Assembly: GCA_032718865.1 (NCBI GenBank)
Contig: JALUTQ010000030.1
Location: 1,116,001-1,180,000, forward strand
Reading direction: 5' to 3'
Source of the DNA: Tilletia caries
Taxonomy: Eukaryota; Basidiomycota; Exobasidiomycetes; Tilletiales; Tilletiaceae
Length of the DNA stretch: 64,000 nucleotides
Below the pieces are notes generated by a model, which ran no database searches, had not been told where the DNA came from, and saw only the letters and a program-made list of their open reading frames with translations. The translations under genes and the position numbers were made by a program. Each line of letters starts with the position of its first letter. Within the stretch, counting starts at the first letter, position 1. Below, piece by piece: positions 46,506-56,956 of this stretch.

Positions 46506-46753
46506 TGTACTGGACGTACCAGTAAACAGCAAGTTGAGAGTGTATGATTCGATGTGTAAGAAAAAGGAAAGGAATACAAGAGAAGAGCGAAGCTGAGTCG
46601 AGTGGCAATGCGAAGAAGCGTGCGTGGGAAAAAGTGGAGGAGCTGGAAGTGGAAATGGATAAGAACGGACATCAAACGGGAATGTATCTTGAGAGAAGGT
46701 ATTAGGTAGGAGAAAGGAGAGCAGACACTAGAGAAGGTGTCGTCGCCAGCACA
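46506..46753 (-). repeat. 3' LTR of the Ty3-type element
   Basis: 248 bp; on the minus strand it starts TGTGCTGGCGACG and ends GTCCAGTACA. The end holds a palindromic TACTGGACGTACCAGTA. I count five substitutions against the matching parts of the 5' LTR. Confidence 0.93.
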
Positions 46754-46772
46754 TCCCGCCCCTTAAAAAGCC
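46754..46772 (-). other. Polypurine tract of the Ty3-type element
   Basis: On the minus strand, TTTTTAAGGGGCGGGA lies directly before the 3' LTR; this primes plus-strand DNA synthesis. It overlaps the stop codon of the pol frame. Confidence 0.75.
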
Positions 46773-49374
46773 GACCGTCCCTGGTCGTCGCTCTCTTCGT
46801 GAGCCACCAGTCGAGAGAGACTATCCACGTTGGTGTGGATGCGTCCGGCCCGGTGTACAAATCGAAGATGCGGGAGGTGAGGTAGGATGAGAGCGCGGCA
46901 GCGGGTGATCACCGGTCCGCAGACGGTGGACGCAGGTGATGTGAGCATCGCACCCATAGGTGCATGGTCTGTGATCACCGTCACCTCGGCACCCTCCAAC
47001 AGGTGCGCCCACTGCAAAAAAGCCCAAGCCAAGCACGACAGCTCCAATTCCGGGGTCACCAGTTTCTCCTCTGACACCGTTGTCAAACGAGACAAGAAGG
47101 CCACTGGCTTCTCCAATAAAATCGCGTCCTGATCCGCAATTGTTACCGCCTTGGGCTGATACACCGGTCCCCGCAAGAGCTCCATGTCTACCTCCGAGCC
47201 CGCATAGGTCACGCCGAGCTCGAAGTTCCGAAGGTGAGCCGGAACGCGACGAGACCGCCGGGGAAGCGGCGAAAGTTCCGTCTCTGACTCGTCTTGATCA
47301 GCATCTTGGAAAACGCCAGAGGGAGAAGCAGCAGGGATGGATGGAACCGGTCGAGCAGAGCGAAAGGGATCGGGTGAGGAAGGCATGAGATCCAGTTGGT
47401 CAACACTGTACTCAGCACCCAAGTCGAGCCCCGGAGGAAGATCCAAAATCACGCGATAGTTCGAGAGGACGGTGCGGACGGGGAACGGTCCAAGCTTCCG
47501 GGGGGCCAGCTTATGAGTCGCAACGCCACCGATGGGACGATCGACGAGACGCACAAACACCTGATCTCCGATCGAGAGTGGTGGGAGAGGACTGCGTCGT
47601 CGATCATAACGTTGTTTCTGGGCCTCACGAGCGTGTCGAATGGCAATTCGCGCGTCGTCCAGCCGAGCAGCTGCGGCTGTCAAACGTTCGCCGAACGAAC
47701 CTACACCGTCTGGATCAGACGCGTCGAACACCGCATGCACGACCTCGGGACGTGCCACAAAGACAAGATCGAAGGAGAAATAGCCGGTGGTGAGGTGTGG
47801 CGTACTGTTAATGGCAATTTTCAATGCGGGCACAATGCGGGTATCCCAGTGGGCGTGACCCGAAGTGGACAAGACCTTCAAGACGTGTTGAACTGTCTGA
47901 ATTGAGCGCTTCACAGGATTCGCCTGCTGATGATGAGAAGGGGAAGGTTGAAGGACAGCGCCCAGAGAGTCTGCCAACACCTGCATAGTGCTCCCAATCA
48001 TTTTGGACTCGGAATCCGACACCAGCCGTAGAGGTCGCCAACCGTATCGCAGCACGCGCTCACTGATGATAGACGCGATGCCGAGAGCATCGATCGTGGA
48101 CGCGCAAGGGTGTAGCAGCACCATCCGAGAAAACGTGTCCTCAATAACAAGGAGAGCATCTGTTCCAGCGCGTGTTCGTGGAAAACCGAGGGCAAGATCG
48201 ACGGAGATCGCAGCAAAGGGGAACTGTGAGTCTTTGGAGATATCAAGTTCGCCAACCCGTCGACCAAGCTTCGTGACCTGACACGCAGAGCAGTGCCGGA
48301 TCCACGCCTGCACAGCCTCGACGAGCCGCGGACGCCAGAAGTGCCGTGTCAGCGCCAAGTACGACTTTGAGAAACCGAAGTGTCCTTTCTCGTCATGTAC
48401 GGCACGGAGAACGAGGGGAAGGGCGGCTGCGGGCAGAGCAAGACGACCGTCGACACGCCGGAACAGGAGCCCATCTCGAAGGACCCATTCGGAGGCTCCC
48501 TCATCGACGCGTCGGAGGACCGCACGGAAGAAAGGGTCGGTCCGCAACCAAGCCGACCACTGATCGGCGGCAGTCTCCGTCTTCAGCATAGGAATGGACG
48601 TGAGGTGGGCCGTTGGAGCCGGCTCCAAAGTTTGCACGTGTACCCGATGAATGATCGCTGCGAACGCCAGCTTTCTCGCGTCCACATACAGTACGTATGG
48701 ACGAGCCGGGTCAGGATGGGCTAGTGTCGGAGGATCGGAGACCGCGGCCTTCAACGCGTCGAAGCTACGTTGTTGCGGCGGTCCCCACTCGATCGAGACC
48801 TTCGAGGCGGCAGTTGCGTCGCCAGACGAGTTCACCAACGTCGTATGACCGTTTCGACGCTCGTAGCGCCATCCCCGTGTGAACTGGGTGAGCGGGGCGG
48901 CAAGCTCAGCGAAGCCGCGAATGAAGGCACGGTAATATCCGAAGAGCCCGAGAACGTGGTAGAGGTCTTGAAGTATGCGTGGAGGCGAGAGGTCTTGCAC
49001 CGCCTTTGCACGATCTTGCCAAACCGCAACGCCCGCACCGGAGACCTTGCGAGTTGCGACCCAGTAGAGTGAGCGATGGGACCGCAAAAGTGCACTTTGG
49101 AGGAGAAATTTCAGGCCCACCGAGGCTGCTCTAGAGAGGAGAATGTCAAGCGCCCGCAAATGTTCCTCCATCGTCACCGTCGCAACAACCACATCGTCAA
49201 TATATATCACCGCATCTTTCCACCACAGCTGTCCGAGAATCTTGTCCATGAGTCTTTGAAAGACTGCAGGGGCATTTCGTAGACCAAAGGGGACGGTCTT
49301 GTACTGATAAAGTCCCCTTTGGCATATAAATGCTGTTTTCCATCTGTCCTCCTCTCGAACACCTTGTTGGTGAT
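46763..49374 (-). CDS. Pol, 3' part: RT, integrase and a displaced RNase H half
   Basis: Open from the MITE junction (GVREEDRWKTAFICQRGLYQY) to a stop at 46763. Domains in order: RT with VPFGLRNAPAVFQRLMD and the catalytic VIYIDDVVVA; the start of RNase H (RPYVLYVDARKLAFAAIIH, first Asp); then at once the integrase, with zinc finger H-x-H...C-x-x-C (KGHFGFSKSYLALTRHF ... HCSACQ) and DDE residues (ISVDLALGFPR; LVSDSESKM). The normal third residue, an E, should follow in SPSHHQQANPVKRSIQ, which instead reads N-P-V-K. The end has KPVAFLSR, ELELSCLAWAFLQW, VTVITDHAP and VDSLSRL, the remaining RNase H half. So RNase H is split around the integrase. Confidence 0.85.
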
Positions 49375-50071
49375 TAAGGATCTTCCCGGAGTAGGCCCCG
49401 GAGTAGCATTCCCCGGAGCTCCGCGGACTCCGGGGGACGCTCTGCACGGGTACGGAGCACGGAGCGAGATTTGAGCATTTTTTACTAGCTTTGGATTTGC
49501 GGAGCTACTCCGCGAAGGTATGACTGCAACGCCCCGGAGCACGGAGTGAGTTTGCTGGCATTGTCAAAAAAGCCCCGGAGCACGGAGCAGACCCCGGAGT
49601 CCGTCGGAGCTCCGGGGATGGCAAAGTGGGTCACGTGATGGCCAAAACTGAGTCACGTGAGCGGTTTTTGAGGGATTTCTCGGCCGAATCAGGTCGAAAT
49701 ACTGTGTATTTCAGCTTTTATGGGGCAGTAAACCCTTGGAAAGAAATGATATAGACTTCTAAAGCTGCGATTGAACTGTTTCAATAAGATTTGACCTTCT
49801 CCTGAGCCCATGTTGGACTCATTTCATGACACCCCGGAGTACCCCGGAGTCCGCGGAGCTATTTTGCGGAGCACGGAGTCCGCCTGTGAAACATGTACGG
49901 AGCACGGAGTAGATTCTTGCGCGCAACGGCAACTTCGACGGAGCACGGAGTGCTCTCCAGCTGATCAGCAAAAAATTTGCGGAGCGCGGAGCTGGCCAGA
50001 GCTCAGACGGAGCTGAGCGGAGCGCCGCCCCGGAGTCCGGGCTCCGGGGATCTACTCCGGGAAGATCCTTA
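49375..50071. mobile_element. 697-bp hAT-type MITE, copy B
   Basis: Same length and ends as copy A (TAAGGATCTTCCCGGAGTAG and its inverted copy), with an exact 8-bp duplication TTGGTGAT (49367-49374 and 50072-50079). It interrupts the RT gene of the Ty3-type element only a few bases from the LTR-like insertion that starts at 50082. Confidence 0.95.
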
Positions 50072-50295
50072 TTGGTGATATTGTAAGGATTATGGTCGAG
50101 TGTGCTGATCACTCGCAGCCACTCTTCCATATCCTACAGTTATACAAGATTACTACTTCTCACATATCCTATTAGTCTCCCTCAATGTTCATATTAGTGT
50201 GGGCATCAATGCTGAATTGTTGTTGTGCCTTCACTTAGTGAATAGTGGGTTTGAGCATGGTGGTGTATAATGACCAACTGGTTATTGTTGCCAAC

Positions 50296-50390
50296 TTATG
50301 ACTGCATAGTCTAGTTGGTATTATGGTTGACTAAAATTTGTGTCGACAAAAGGTCGTGTGTTCGAATCCTTTTGTCGGAGACTTTTTGGT
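50296..50390 (+). other. tRNA-like Pol III box A/box B sequence
   Basis: TAGTCTAGTTGG (50307-50318) fits box A and GTGTTCGAATCC (50358-50369) fits box B, at tRNA-like spacing, followed by a T run near 50381-50385. The cloverleaf is poor: acceptor arms do not pair, and the stronger stem is CGACAAAAGG with CCTTTTGTCG around box B. It is probably a tRNA-derived pseudogene or SINE head captured inside the LTR-like insertion. Confidence 0.55.
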
Positions 50391-50618
50391 TATCAATTCT
50401 TTTTGCCTCACGTTTATTTCCTCACTCAACACCCACTAGCCGCTATTTCCGGCGACGCGCGTCGTGCGTCCGTGCACCACCCGCACGTAACCTCAGGGCG
50501 CAATGCCGCAATCACCGTTTCATCTTCTTTCACTAACTTGCCCCTATCTCTGTCTCTCTCCCCCGCGCACCACTCGCACGGTAGCCGTATGGCGCAATCA
50601 CCATTCTCCGCTTTCTGG

Positions 50619-53198
50619 CAGTGTTGGGCATTCCGGGCTTCGGGCGGGCTTCGAGCGGGTAGTGTCGGGTAACGTGGGAAAATTGGACTTTCCGTGCCCG
50701 CCCGATCAGACTAATTTTTGAGTTGCGCCCGACTGGGCTGAAAACGGGTACCCGAACGGGCGGTGAGCGGGAAAAGAGCGCAGCCGACAAGGAGGCGATA
50801 GCTGTATTACTACTCATCATCCACTACATTGGAGGGAATAGCACCAAGTCCTCCTTCAAACCAAGAATCAAGACACATGATAGCAGTGACAGTATCGCCT
50901 CCAAGCCGATTACGGCGCTTGGTGATCAACTCCCCTCCGCGGGAGAAAGCTGCTTCGGAAGGCACTGTGGTAGCAGGGATCGCGAGAATATCCCGAGCCA
51001 TTGCTGCAAGACTGGGGAACCTGCTCTCGTTGGATGCCCAGTACGTCAAAACATCGGTTGGTTTGCTGGTGATGATGACGTTCTCCGCCAGGTACATCTC
51101 GAGTTGTTTGCGAGGAGTGACCATTATTGTCGTTCTGCTTGAGGAATTGATCTTCTTCAGGCGCTTCTCGTAGTTGGAAGTTGGCTCTGCCGTACTGAAA
51201 GCTTGTTGAACATCTGCGGAGTTGGGATAGCGAGCCTCAAGATGGAATCCCAATGAACTGACCACGTCCCACACATTGTGTATGCCGTCTGCTTCGATCA
51301 CATCTTTCTTCATCGTTGGATCGAGTACGGTGGCCCAAAGAGTAACGTCCGAGTCGATGAGATGGGGACGGTACTCCTCCAGGCGCGTTTGAAAGAGCTT
51401 GAGAACCTCGGATCCCCACGGAGACAGAACAGCTGACGCAGCGAGATCGTTGAGCTCGTATGTCATGAGAACGAAGCCTTCCGCGGCGACGCTCATCGTT
51501 GGAAACTTGCGGCCTTGGAGATGCTCGGAAACGTCCTTGAAGATGGCCAGTATCCTCGTAATGTCTCGTATGGCCACCCACTCTGGCTCTCCCCACGCAT
51601 GATCTCGATACGCCCGTTCGCCGAATAGCAGACGCAGAGCAGGCTCAAGGTGCAGAAGACTGAGCAGCTGTCCCAGCGTCGAGTTCCAGCGCACGTCCAT
51701 GACCGTCTTCGGCATCTTGTATTTGATACCAGCAGTCTCGCATGCCTTGATCAGAGCCTGCTCCGTAGGTTTCGACCTATGGACCAAAGAAACGAACGCC
51801 CGGCACTTCGCGAAGATGAGGGTCCGGTCTGCATCATCGAGAGAGTGCTTGACGACGAGATTGACGAGATGGGCCGCACAGCGACCTCCGAAGAAGTGTT
51901 CGGGAGCTACACGGTTGCGCAGATCCACGGAGATGTTGTATGCTGATGCGGTGTTGTCCGTGACGCATGCGACCACCTTCTCGTCGATGTCCAGCTCCTG
52001 CAAGGTTCTCCATATGAGAGCGGCGGCATTGGCAGCGGTGTGGGGGGGACTGGGAACGGGGCAAAGTCGAGGAGGATTGCATGCAGGGTCCAGTTGCTGT
52101 CGATGAAGTGCCCAGTCAGGGACTGGAATTGATCACCGTTGCCTGCAGTCCATCCGTCCGTCGTGAGAGCGATGCGTCCTGGGAGGGTGGCAAGGTATGT
52201 CTTGATGGCGACTTTGGAACTGCTGAAGTCGGTGAGGATCGACCGCGTCATCGTCTTCCTCGACGGGCACATATAGTCCCCCGGCAACGCGTCCAGGAAA
52301 GCTCGGAAATCCGGGTGGTCGAGAACGCTCAGAGACTGCTGGTCCCGAACGAGCCATCGCTTGAGGAGGTTGTGCAGGCGTGTCTTGGATGCGGCGGGGA
52401 GCTTCGTCTGCGCAAACTGCAGCAGCTGCTGACCGCGCTCGAGGCTCTTCGGACGACATGGGCACGTCTCCAGGTGTCTTCCCATAGAAGTAGTACCTTC
52501 AAGAGACAAGAGCAAGGAGGCATAGAACATCAGGACCACATCAGATTGAAGCTTGAGGGATCGGGGATACAACTCACCGGTCTTGGAGCTGGATATGTAA
52601 TCCAGAACCCCCTTGCAATGCACGCATCGAACCTTCTTGATCTCTGGTTCATGTGTGAACTCGTCCCAACAAGAAGCGCGCTTGACTCCTGCTTTGGCTG
52701 GTATACCAGCAGGATCATCCAGAATGATGGGTTCCGAGGCAGAAGCGCCGGCGGCTGGGGGGGTGGGATGGGGTAACCGCGCGCTTGCGCGCTAGAAGGT
52801 GCAGGATTGGGAGAAGAAGACATAGAGAAATCGCTCGTTGAGGGTGACTTGGCGGAAAAAAGAAGAATGAGAAGAAGGTATCACTTGAAGGGGTAATCGA
52901 GAGGATGATGAGGAGGATGAGGGAAAGATGTAGTATGAGTATGGACAGAGTGAGAAATGAGAGTGAAGGATTCGACGTGTCGCGCGGACTTAAGCCGGAG
53001 ATAGACGCGACGCGTCGCGTCGTTTGACACTCAATTCTCTTCGGGCGATTTCGGGTACCCGGGCCAGCCCGCCGCCCGCCCGTTCTAACAAGACCAGTAT
53101 AGATATTCGCCCGACACAGCATTTCTTGACAGTTTTTCTACCCGAGCCCGGTGCCCGTACGGGTACCCGTTCGGGCGGGTACCCGATGGCCAACACTG
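50619..53198 (-). mobile_element. hAT transposon inside the LTR-like insertion
   Basis: 2,580 bp with ends CAGTGTTGGGCAT and (inverted) CAGTGTTGGCCAT. The 8-bp duplication is CTTTCTGG (50611-50618) and CTTTCTGC (53199-53206), one mismatch. Both subterminal regions are rich in CGGGTACCCG, GCCCG and CGGGC boxes. It encodes one hAT transposase on the minus strand, interrupted by a frameshift. Confidence 0.93.
50810..52623 (-). pseudogene. hAT transposase, frameshifted
   Basis: The first frame (52623-51907) begins after an uncertain upstream start and reads TTDGWTAGNGDQFQSLTGHF, the first catalytic Asp region. The second (to 50810) reads VACVTDNTASAYN (second Asp), FGGRCAAHLVNL (C-x-x-H), MDVRWNSTLGQLL and the C-terminal dimerisation domain YWASNESRFPSLAAMARDIL ... 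PSEAAFSRGGELI. They join at a run of seven G on the plus strand (about 52046-52052): with one base changed, FPVP is followed by HTAANAAALIWRTLQELD. The transposase would act on the CAGTGTTGG ends. An upstream Cys-rich part (CPCRPKSL) may be a remnant of the BED finger. Confidence 0.82.
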
Positions 53199-53799
53199 CT
53201 TTCTGCCCACTCTGACTCTCTCTTCCCCTTCCCCTTTTTCCTCTATCGACACTCGCTCTGTCTGTCATTCTGTCCCCCTTTTTTACTATCGAGTATCGAC
53301 TACCCCCGTTCCTAAGTCACTCCTTTTTGACTGTGTCTGTACTTAAATAAGGTTGTGCCGACAGAGTGACTGGTGCAGTGGCACCACACAGTGTGCTGCG
53401 CACTGCTGCGCATTACTGCGCATTGCTGCGCACCAGGGAAGCCTGAAAGGTATAAAAGGAGCGCCCCTTTCGCCCTTTCCTCCCTTTCTGTCCCCCCAGC
53501 TCTATACTTTCACACACCTTGACACCTAACTTGGCAATCACATAACATTGCAGAGTTAAGTCAAACGTGTGAAGTCTGAGTCTCATCAAGTTTCAACAAT
53601 TAGTCTCATACACTTTATTACTTTTATACAGCACACCTCCTGTAGGACTACTAACATCTAGATCAGTGATCAACCCAGTAGACATAGGCAAAAGTTCTAG
53701 CAGCGTGTCACTTCTGTCTCCATACAACGAGCGGTACTACACGTAGACTGTCCAACACCGAATCTACTAGGTCGATTGCTCTCTTGTAGTTGGGAAACC

Positions 53800-55328
53800 T
53801 TACAGATATCCACGAAGGGCGTCAAGGGCGCTGAAACAGCGCTTGCCGAGCAAAGTCTGGAAGACGGCATCCGTCGTGGGCAGGGGATACCGGTCGGGGA
53901 TGGTGATCTCGTTCAGTTTCCGATAATCCACACAGAAACGCCACTTCGGGCCCTGTCGCACCATGAGGACGGGGAAAGAAACGGAGCTCGAGCTCGGTTC
54001 AACGACGTCCCACTCGAGAAGTTGGTCAAGCGTTGCGTCCATGGCCGCCCGCTTTTCAGGGCTGGCGCGGCGCGGGGCTCGGAGTGTACGGGGGCGTCAG
54101 GGCGCAGGGAAATGGCCATCTCTTCACCAATGACCCGCCCAGGGCGGCCATCGAGCGCGAAAGCCGCCTCGTGACGACGTAGGAGGTCAACGACATCGGC
54201 GTGGGGATTTTCATGCTCATCAATACCAACGCGGAAGTGCCCATCGACCAAGGCGGTAGCTGCCTCCTTCGTCAAATCAGAGACAGGATCATCCGGTGGA
54301 GCGAAAGCGTCGAGAGGTCCCGCATCGACCATGGAATAATCCCCGTCGGATTGGAAACGGCCACCCAGAGTCCGAGAGATGGATCGGATGTGGAGACAGA
54401 CGGGTCTTCAGCAAATGACGAGTTGGTCAGGACGAAGCTGTGAGAGGAAGAGGTGGAGACATCGCCGAGGTGCGTAGCAACCGCATCCGCCACAGGAGTC
54501 CGTCGTGCGATGTTGATGCTCTGATTTCCATAGTTGGCGAGCAAGATTCCGGTAGTGTCCTTCGTCGCCAACGCGGTAGGACCGGCTAAGCCGACAGATT
54601 CATCTGCCACGACCGTGAGGCGAGGATGGACGACGTAATCAACACCGGTGCCAAGCAGGCAACGTCGACCGGGACCCATACCATCGATCGCGCCAGAACG
54701 AGACAGTCCGAGCGCGCACAGAGCTCAGCCTCTTTTGCGAACGGGGTCGGCATCTTCTCGGACACCTTGAGAGTGAATTGATCGAGAGAGGCGCGGTCAT
54801 TCCGAACGTCGATCTTTACGCCATGAGGAGCAATGAAGTCCAGGCCCAACAGCAGTTTGGGCGCAAAGTTCCGAATGACGTGGAAATCTTGCGAGCATTC
54901 CAGGAAGACACGTTTGCCATTAGGATCCTGAGCAGGGATAAGAAAGTGATGGTGACCCAGCCCGATGAGTCCTTGTCGCCGAGACCATGAATGCGCAGCG
55001 GAGATCCGGACGGACGACCACCGAGCTGAGCTAGGAGGTCAGAGTCGATTATCGACAACGAAGCGCCCGTGTCGAGGAGGGAGGATAGTGGAGGGGCGGC
55101 AGTGTCGTTCACATGCACATGCGTAGTGAGAGGAACATGCCGCCGATAGGCTTGACCGGTCCCAACCTCGGCCTGACGCGCCAACTGGATGACGTCGCCT
55201 TCTCGTCGAGTGTCCGCGCTCAAGTCCGGTTCAGCTACAAGGACGAGAGGCGGAGGTGGCTCTGCCGGCCGTCTCGTGAGAGGAGACAAGCCGGGTGGAA
55301 CTAGTTTTACGTCGCTACGGACGTTCAA
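53800..55328 (-). pseudogene. Protease and RT N-terminus of the Ty3-type element
   Basis: Frames in order: 55328-54816 contains the aspartic-protease active site SSLLDTGASLSIIDS; 54849-54586 continues with MGLDFIAPHGVKIDVRND; 54679-54272 and 54332-53913 carry the linker to RT (HEAAFALDGRPGRVIGEE); 54042-53800 has the RT start MDATLDQLLEWDVVEP ... FPVLMVRQGPKWRFCVDYRKLN ... ALDALRGY. Frame changes between each piece mean it is not translatable as one protein. RT continues beyond the LTR-like insertion at 49374. Confidence 0.78.
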
Positions 55329-55349
55329 AAATCTGGGACCAAGTTTTCC

Positions 55350-56785
55350 TCACAGTAATCGACGTCCATCAGATTGACTGAAGCGGGGGGTAGTTGTGAG
55401 GTGGTTGTGGGCGAAATCGAAATGATCACCGCCACACACACGACAAGGTCGTTGACACCACATGATTCTAGTCGTGTCTGGAATTCGATACGACATCATC
55501 TCCTTCCCTGACTTTGGTTCGATACCCCGACCCAGCCGGATCGGATCGAAATCCTCGGGGAGGGGTCGGTTTCGAGGACGTTCTCTCGAGGGGGGCTTGT
55601 TGGCGTCGGGAACAGCGACAGCGACAACGGTGTTGGTGGCACCGTATCCTTGGCTATCCGACCGTGGCCACGCGGTAGTGCTTGTCGGTCGGGGCGGGTC
55701 GCCGATGCGAATGCCGTGAACATCGCGCCAGGTGGGCTCCTGATCGCCGAGTTCTTCACGCAGTGAGTCGACCATCATGCTCGTGCGTGGCACTTGTACG
55801 ATCGCACGGAAGGAGGGGTCGAGGCCCTCGAGGGACTCCGAGACGATGTTACGCTCGTCAGCTTGAGGTCCATAGACTTGGCGCAGTAGCTTGACTTTGT
55901 CGAAAGAGTATGCCATGGCGGTCTCTTCTTGAGGAATCCAGCGACGATTCTGAGCAAGTTTGCGGAGCTCGGAATAGTTTACCGGGAAAGATCGTCGCAT
56001 GGCCGCAAAGTAGGAGTCGAGCGTGCCCATGGACTTTACCTGCAGGTCATGAAGGCCTTGGTGGCACTTTGCTGCCGAGTCCTTGAGCGCAGAAGGAATG
56101 GCGGCGCGGACAGCCTGTTCCCAAGCGCGAGTGGGTTACATACGTGCAATGTCGTGAACTCGGCCCAGAAAATCTTCTAGCTCCGTGGGGTCGCCGCGGA
56201 ACTCTCCCAGTTGCTCGGGTCTGCACAGCAACACCTTCTCTGTCGGAGGAGCCTGCATGTATGCGCCCGATTGAGACCCCGGAAGACGTGCATCCTGAGA
56301 AGGAAACGGGAGATGAAGACCGTCTTGTCAAGCCGTGTGGAACGAGTTCCATCCCTCCGTGGCGCGAGCGGTCGTGGGGTTCTGACCGGTGGGTGGCGCG
56401 CCATTTGAGGTGGAGGCCTGAGCGGACATCGTATTGGAGGGAGCTGAGGATGAGGAGCCTGGCAAGGCGGACTCCAACGCAGTCAGGCGATCTATGACCG
56501 CGGTGTACCGATCGTCGTTCTGCGCAAAGCGCGTGTTCAGATCGGCGAAGCTCTGTTTCATCGACGTCTCCGAGGTTTGCATTTGACGGAGAAGGTCAAG
56601 CAGGGTTGGTTCGGAGGCTGAAGTCGGCGTGGTATTGGTGCCTTGGTGTTGGGGGGGGGGGGGGCAGAGACCGAAGGATTTGTAGAAGAAGATGCCATCG
56701 CGGCGCGTGTACCAATGTTTTGGTCGATGATGTCGGCGATGTTTTCGGGAAGATTGGTGTTTGAACGCGTCGGGCGCGGGGGCAT
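55350..56785 (-). pseudogene. Gag of the Ty3-type element
   Basis: Starts at ATG 56785 (MPPRPTRSNTNLPEN). A run of 14 G on the plus strand (56651-56664) shifts the frame after APPPP; the following frame has TSETSMKQSFADLNTRFAQN (coiled-coil-like). Further pieces read EQLGEFRGDPTELEDFLGRV and, from 56030, GTLDSYFAAMRRSFPVNYSE with the capsid-like body and a zinc knuckle-like CRVCGGDHFDFAHNH before the stop at 55350. It has several frame breaks and is not functional as it stands. Confidence 0.72.
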
Positions 56786-56839
56786 CTGTGGGAGAATGGG
56801 GAGATATTCAAGCGGTATGAGCGTTCAGGCGTTCAGGTC

Positions 56840-56859
56840 GGAATCCACTCTCATCACCA
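56840..56859 (-). other. Primer-binding site of the Ty3-type element
   Basis: Directly inside the 5' LTR, the minus strand reads TGGTGATGAGAGTGGATTCC. It starts TGG, the complement of a tRNA CCA end, and its reverse complement looks like a tRNA acceptor/T-arm 3' end. The tRNA identity is not assigned. Confidence 0.7.
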
Positions 56860-56956
56860 TGTACTGGACGTACCAGTAAACAGCAAGTTGAGAGTGTATG
56901 ATTCGATGTGGAAGAAAAAGGAAAGGAATACAAGAGAAGAGCGAAGCTGAGACGAG

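Larger units (their letters stand above)
50082..53792 (+). mobile_element. LTR-like insertion (probable solo LTR), interrupted by a hAT element
   Basis: The ends are TGTAAGG and CCTTACA, flanked by an exact 5-bp duplication GATAT (50077-50081 and 53793-53797). TG...CA ends with a 5-bp duplication are the mark of LTR elements. Without the internal hAT it is about 1.1 kb, has no protein-coding sequence and has no second LTR, so a solo LTR is the simplest reading. GGTATAAAAGG at 53450-53460, about 330 bp from the 3' end, fits a U3 promoter. Removing it joins LRGY to HQQGVREED of the surrounding RT gene. Confidence 0.82.

Noticed and set aside
50296..50390. Functional tRNA gene
   Set aside because: Box A and box B are present but the acceptor, D and anticodon arms do not fold properly, so it is listed only as tRNA-like.
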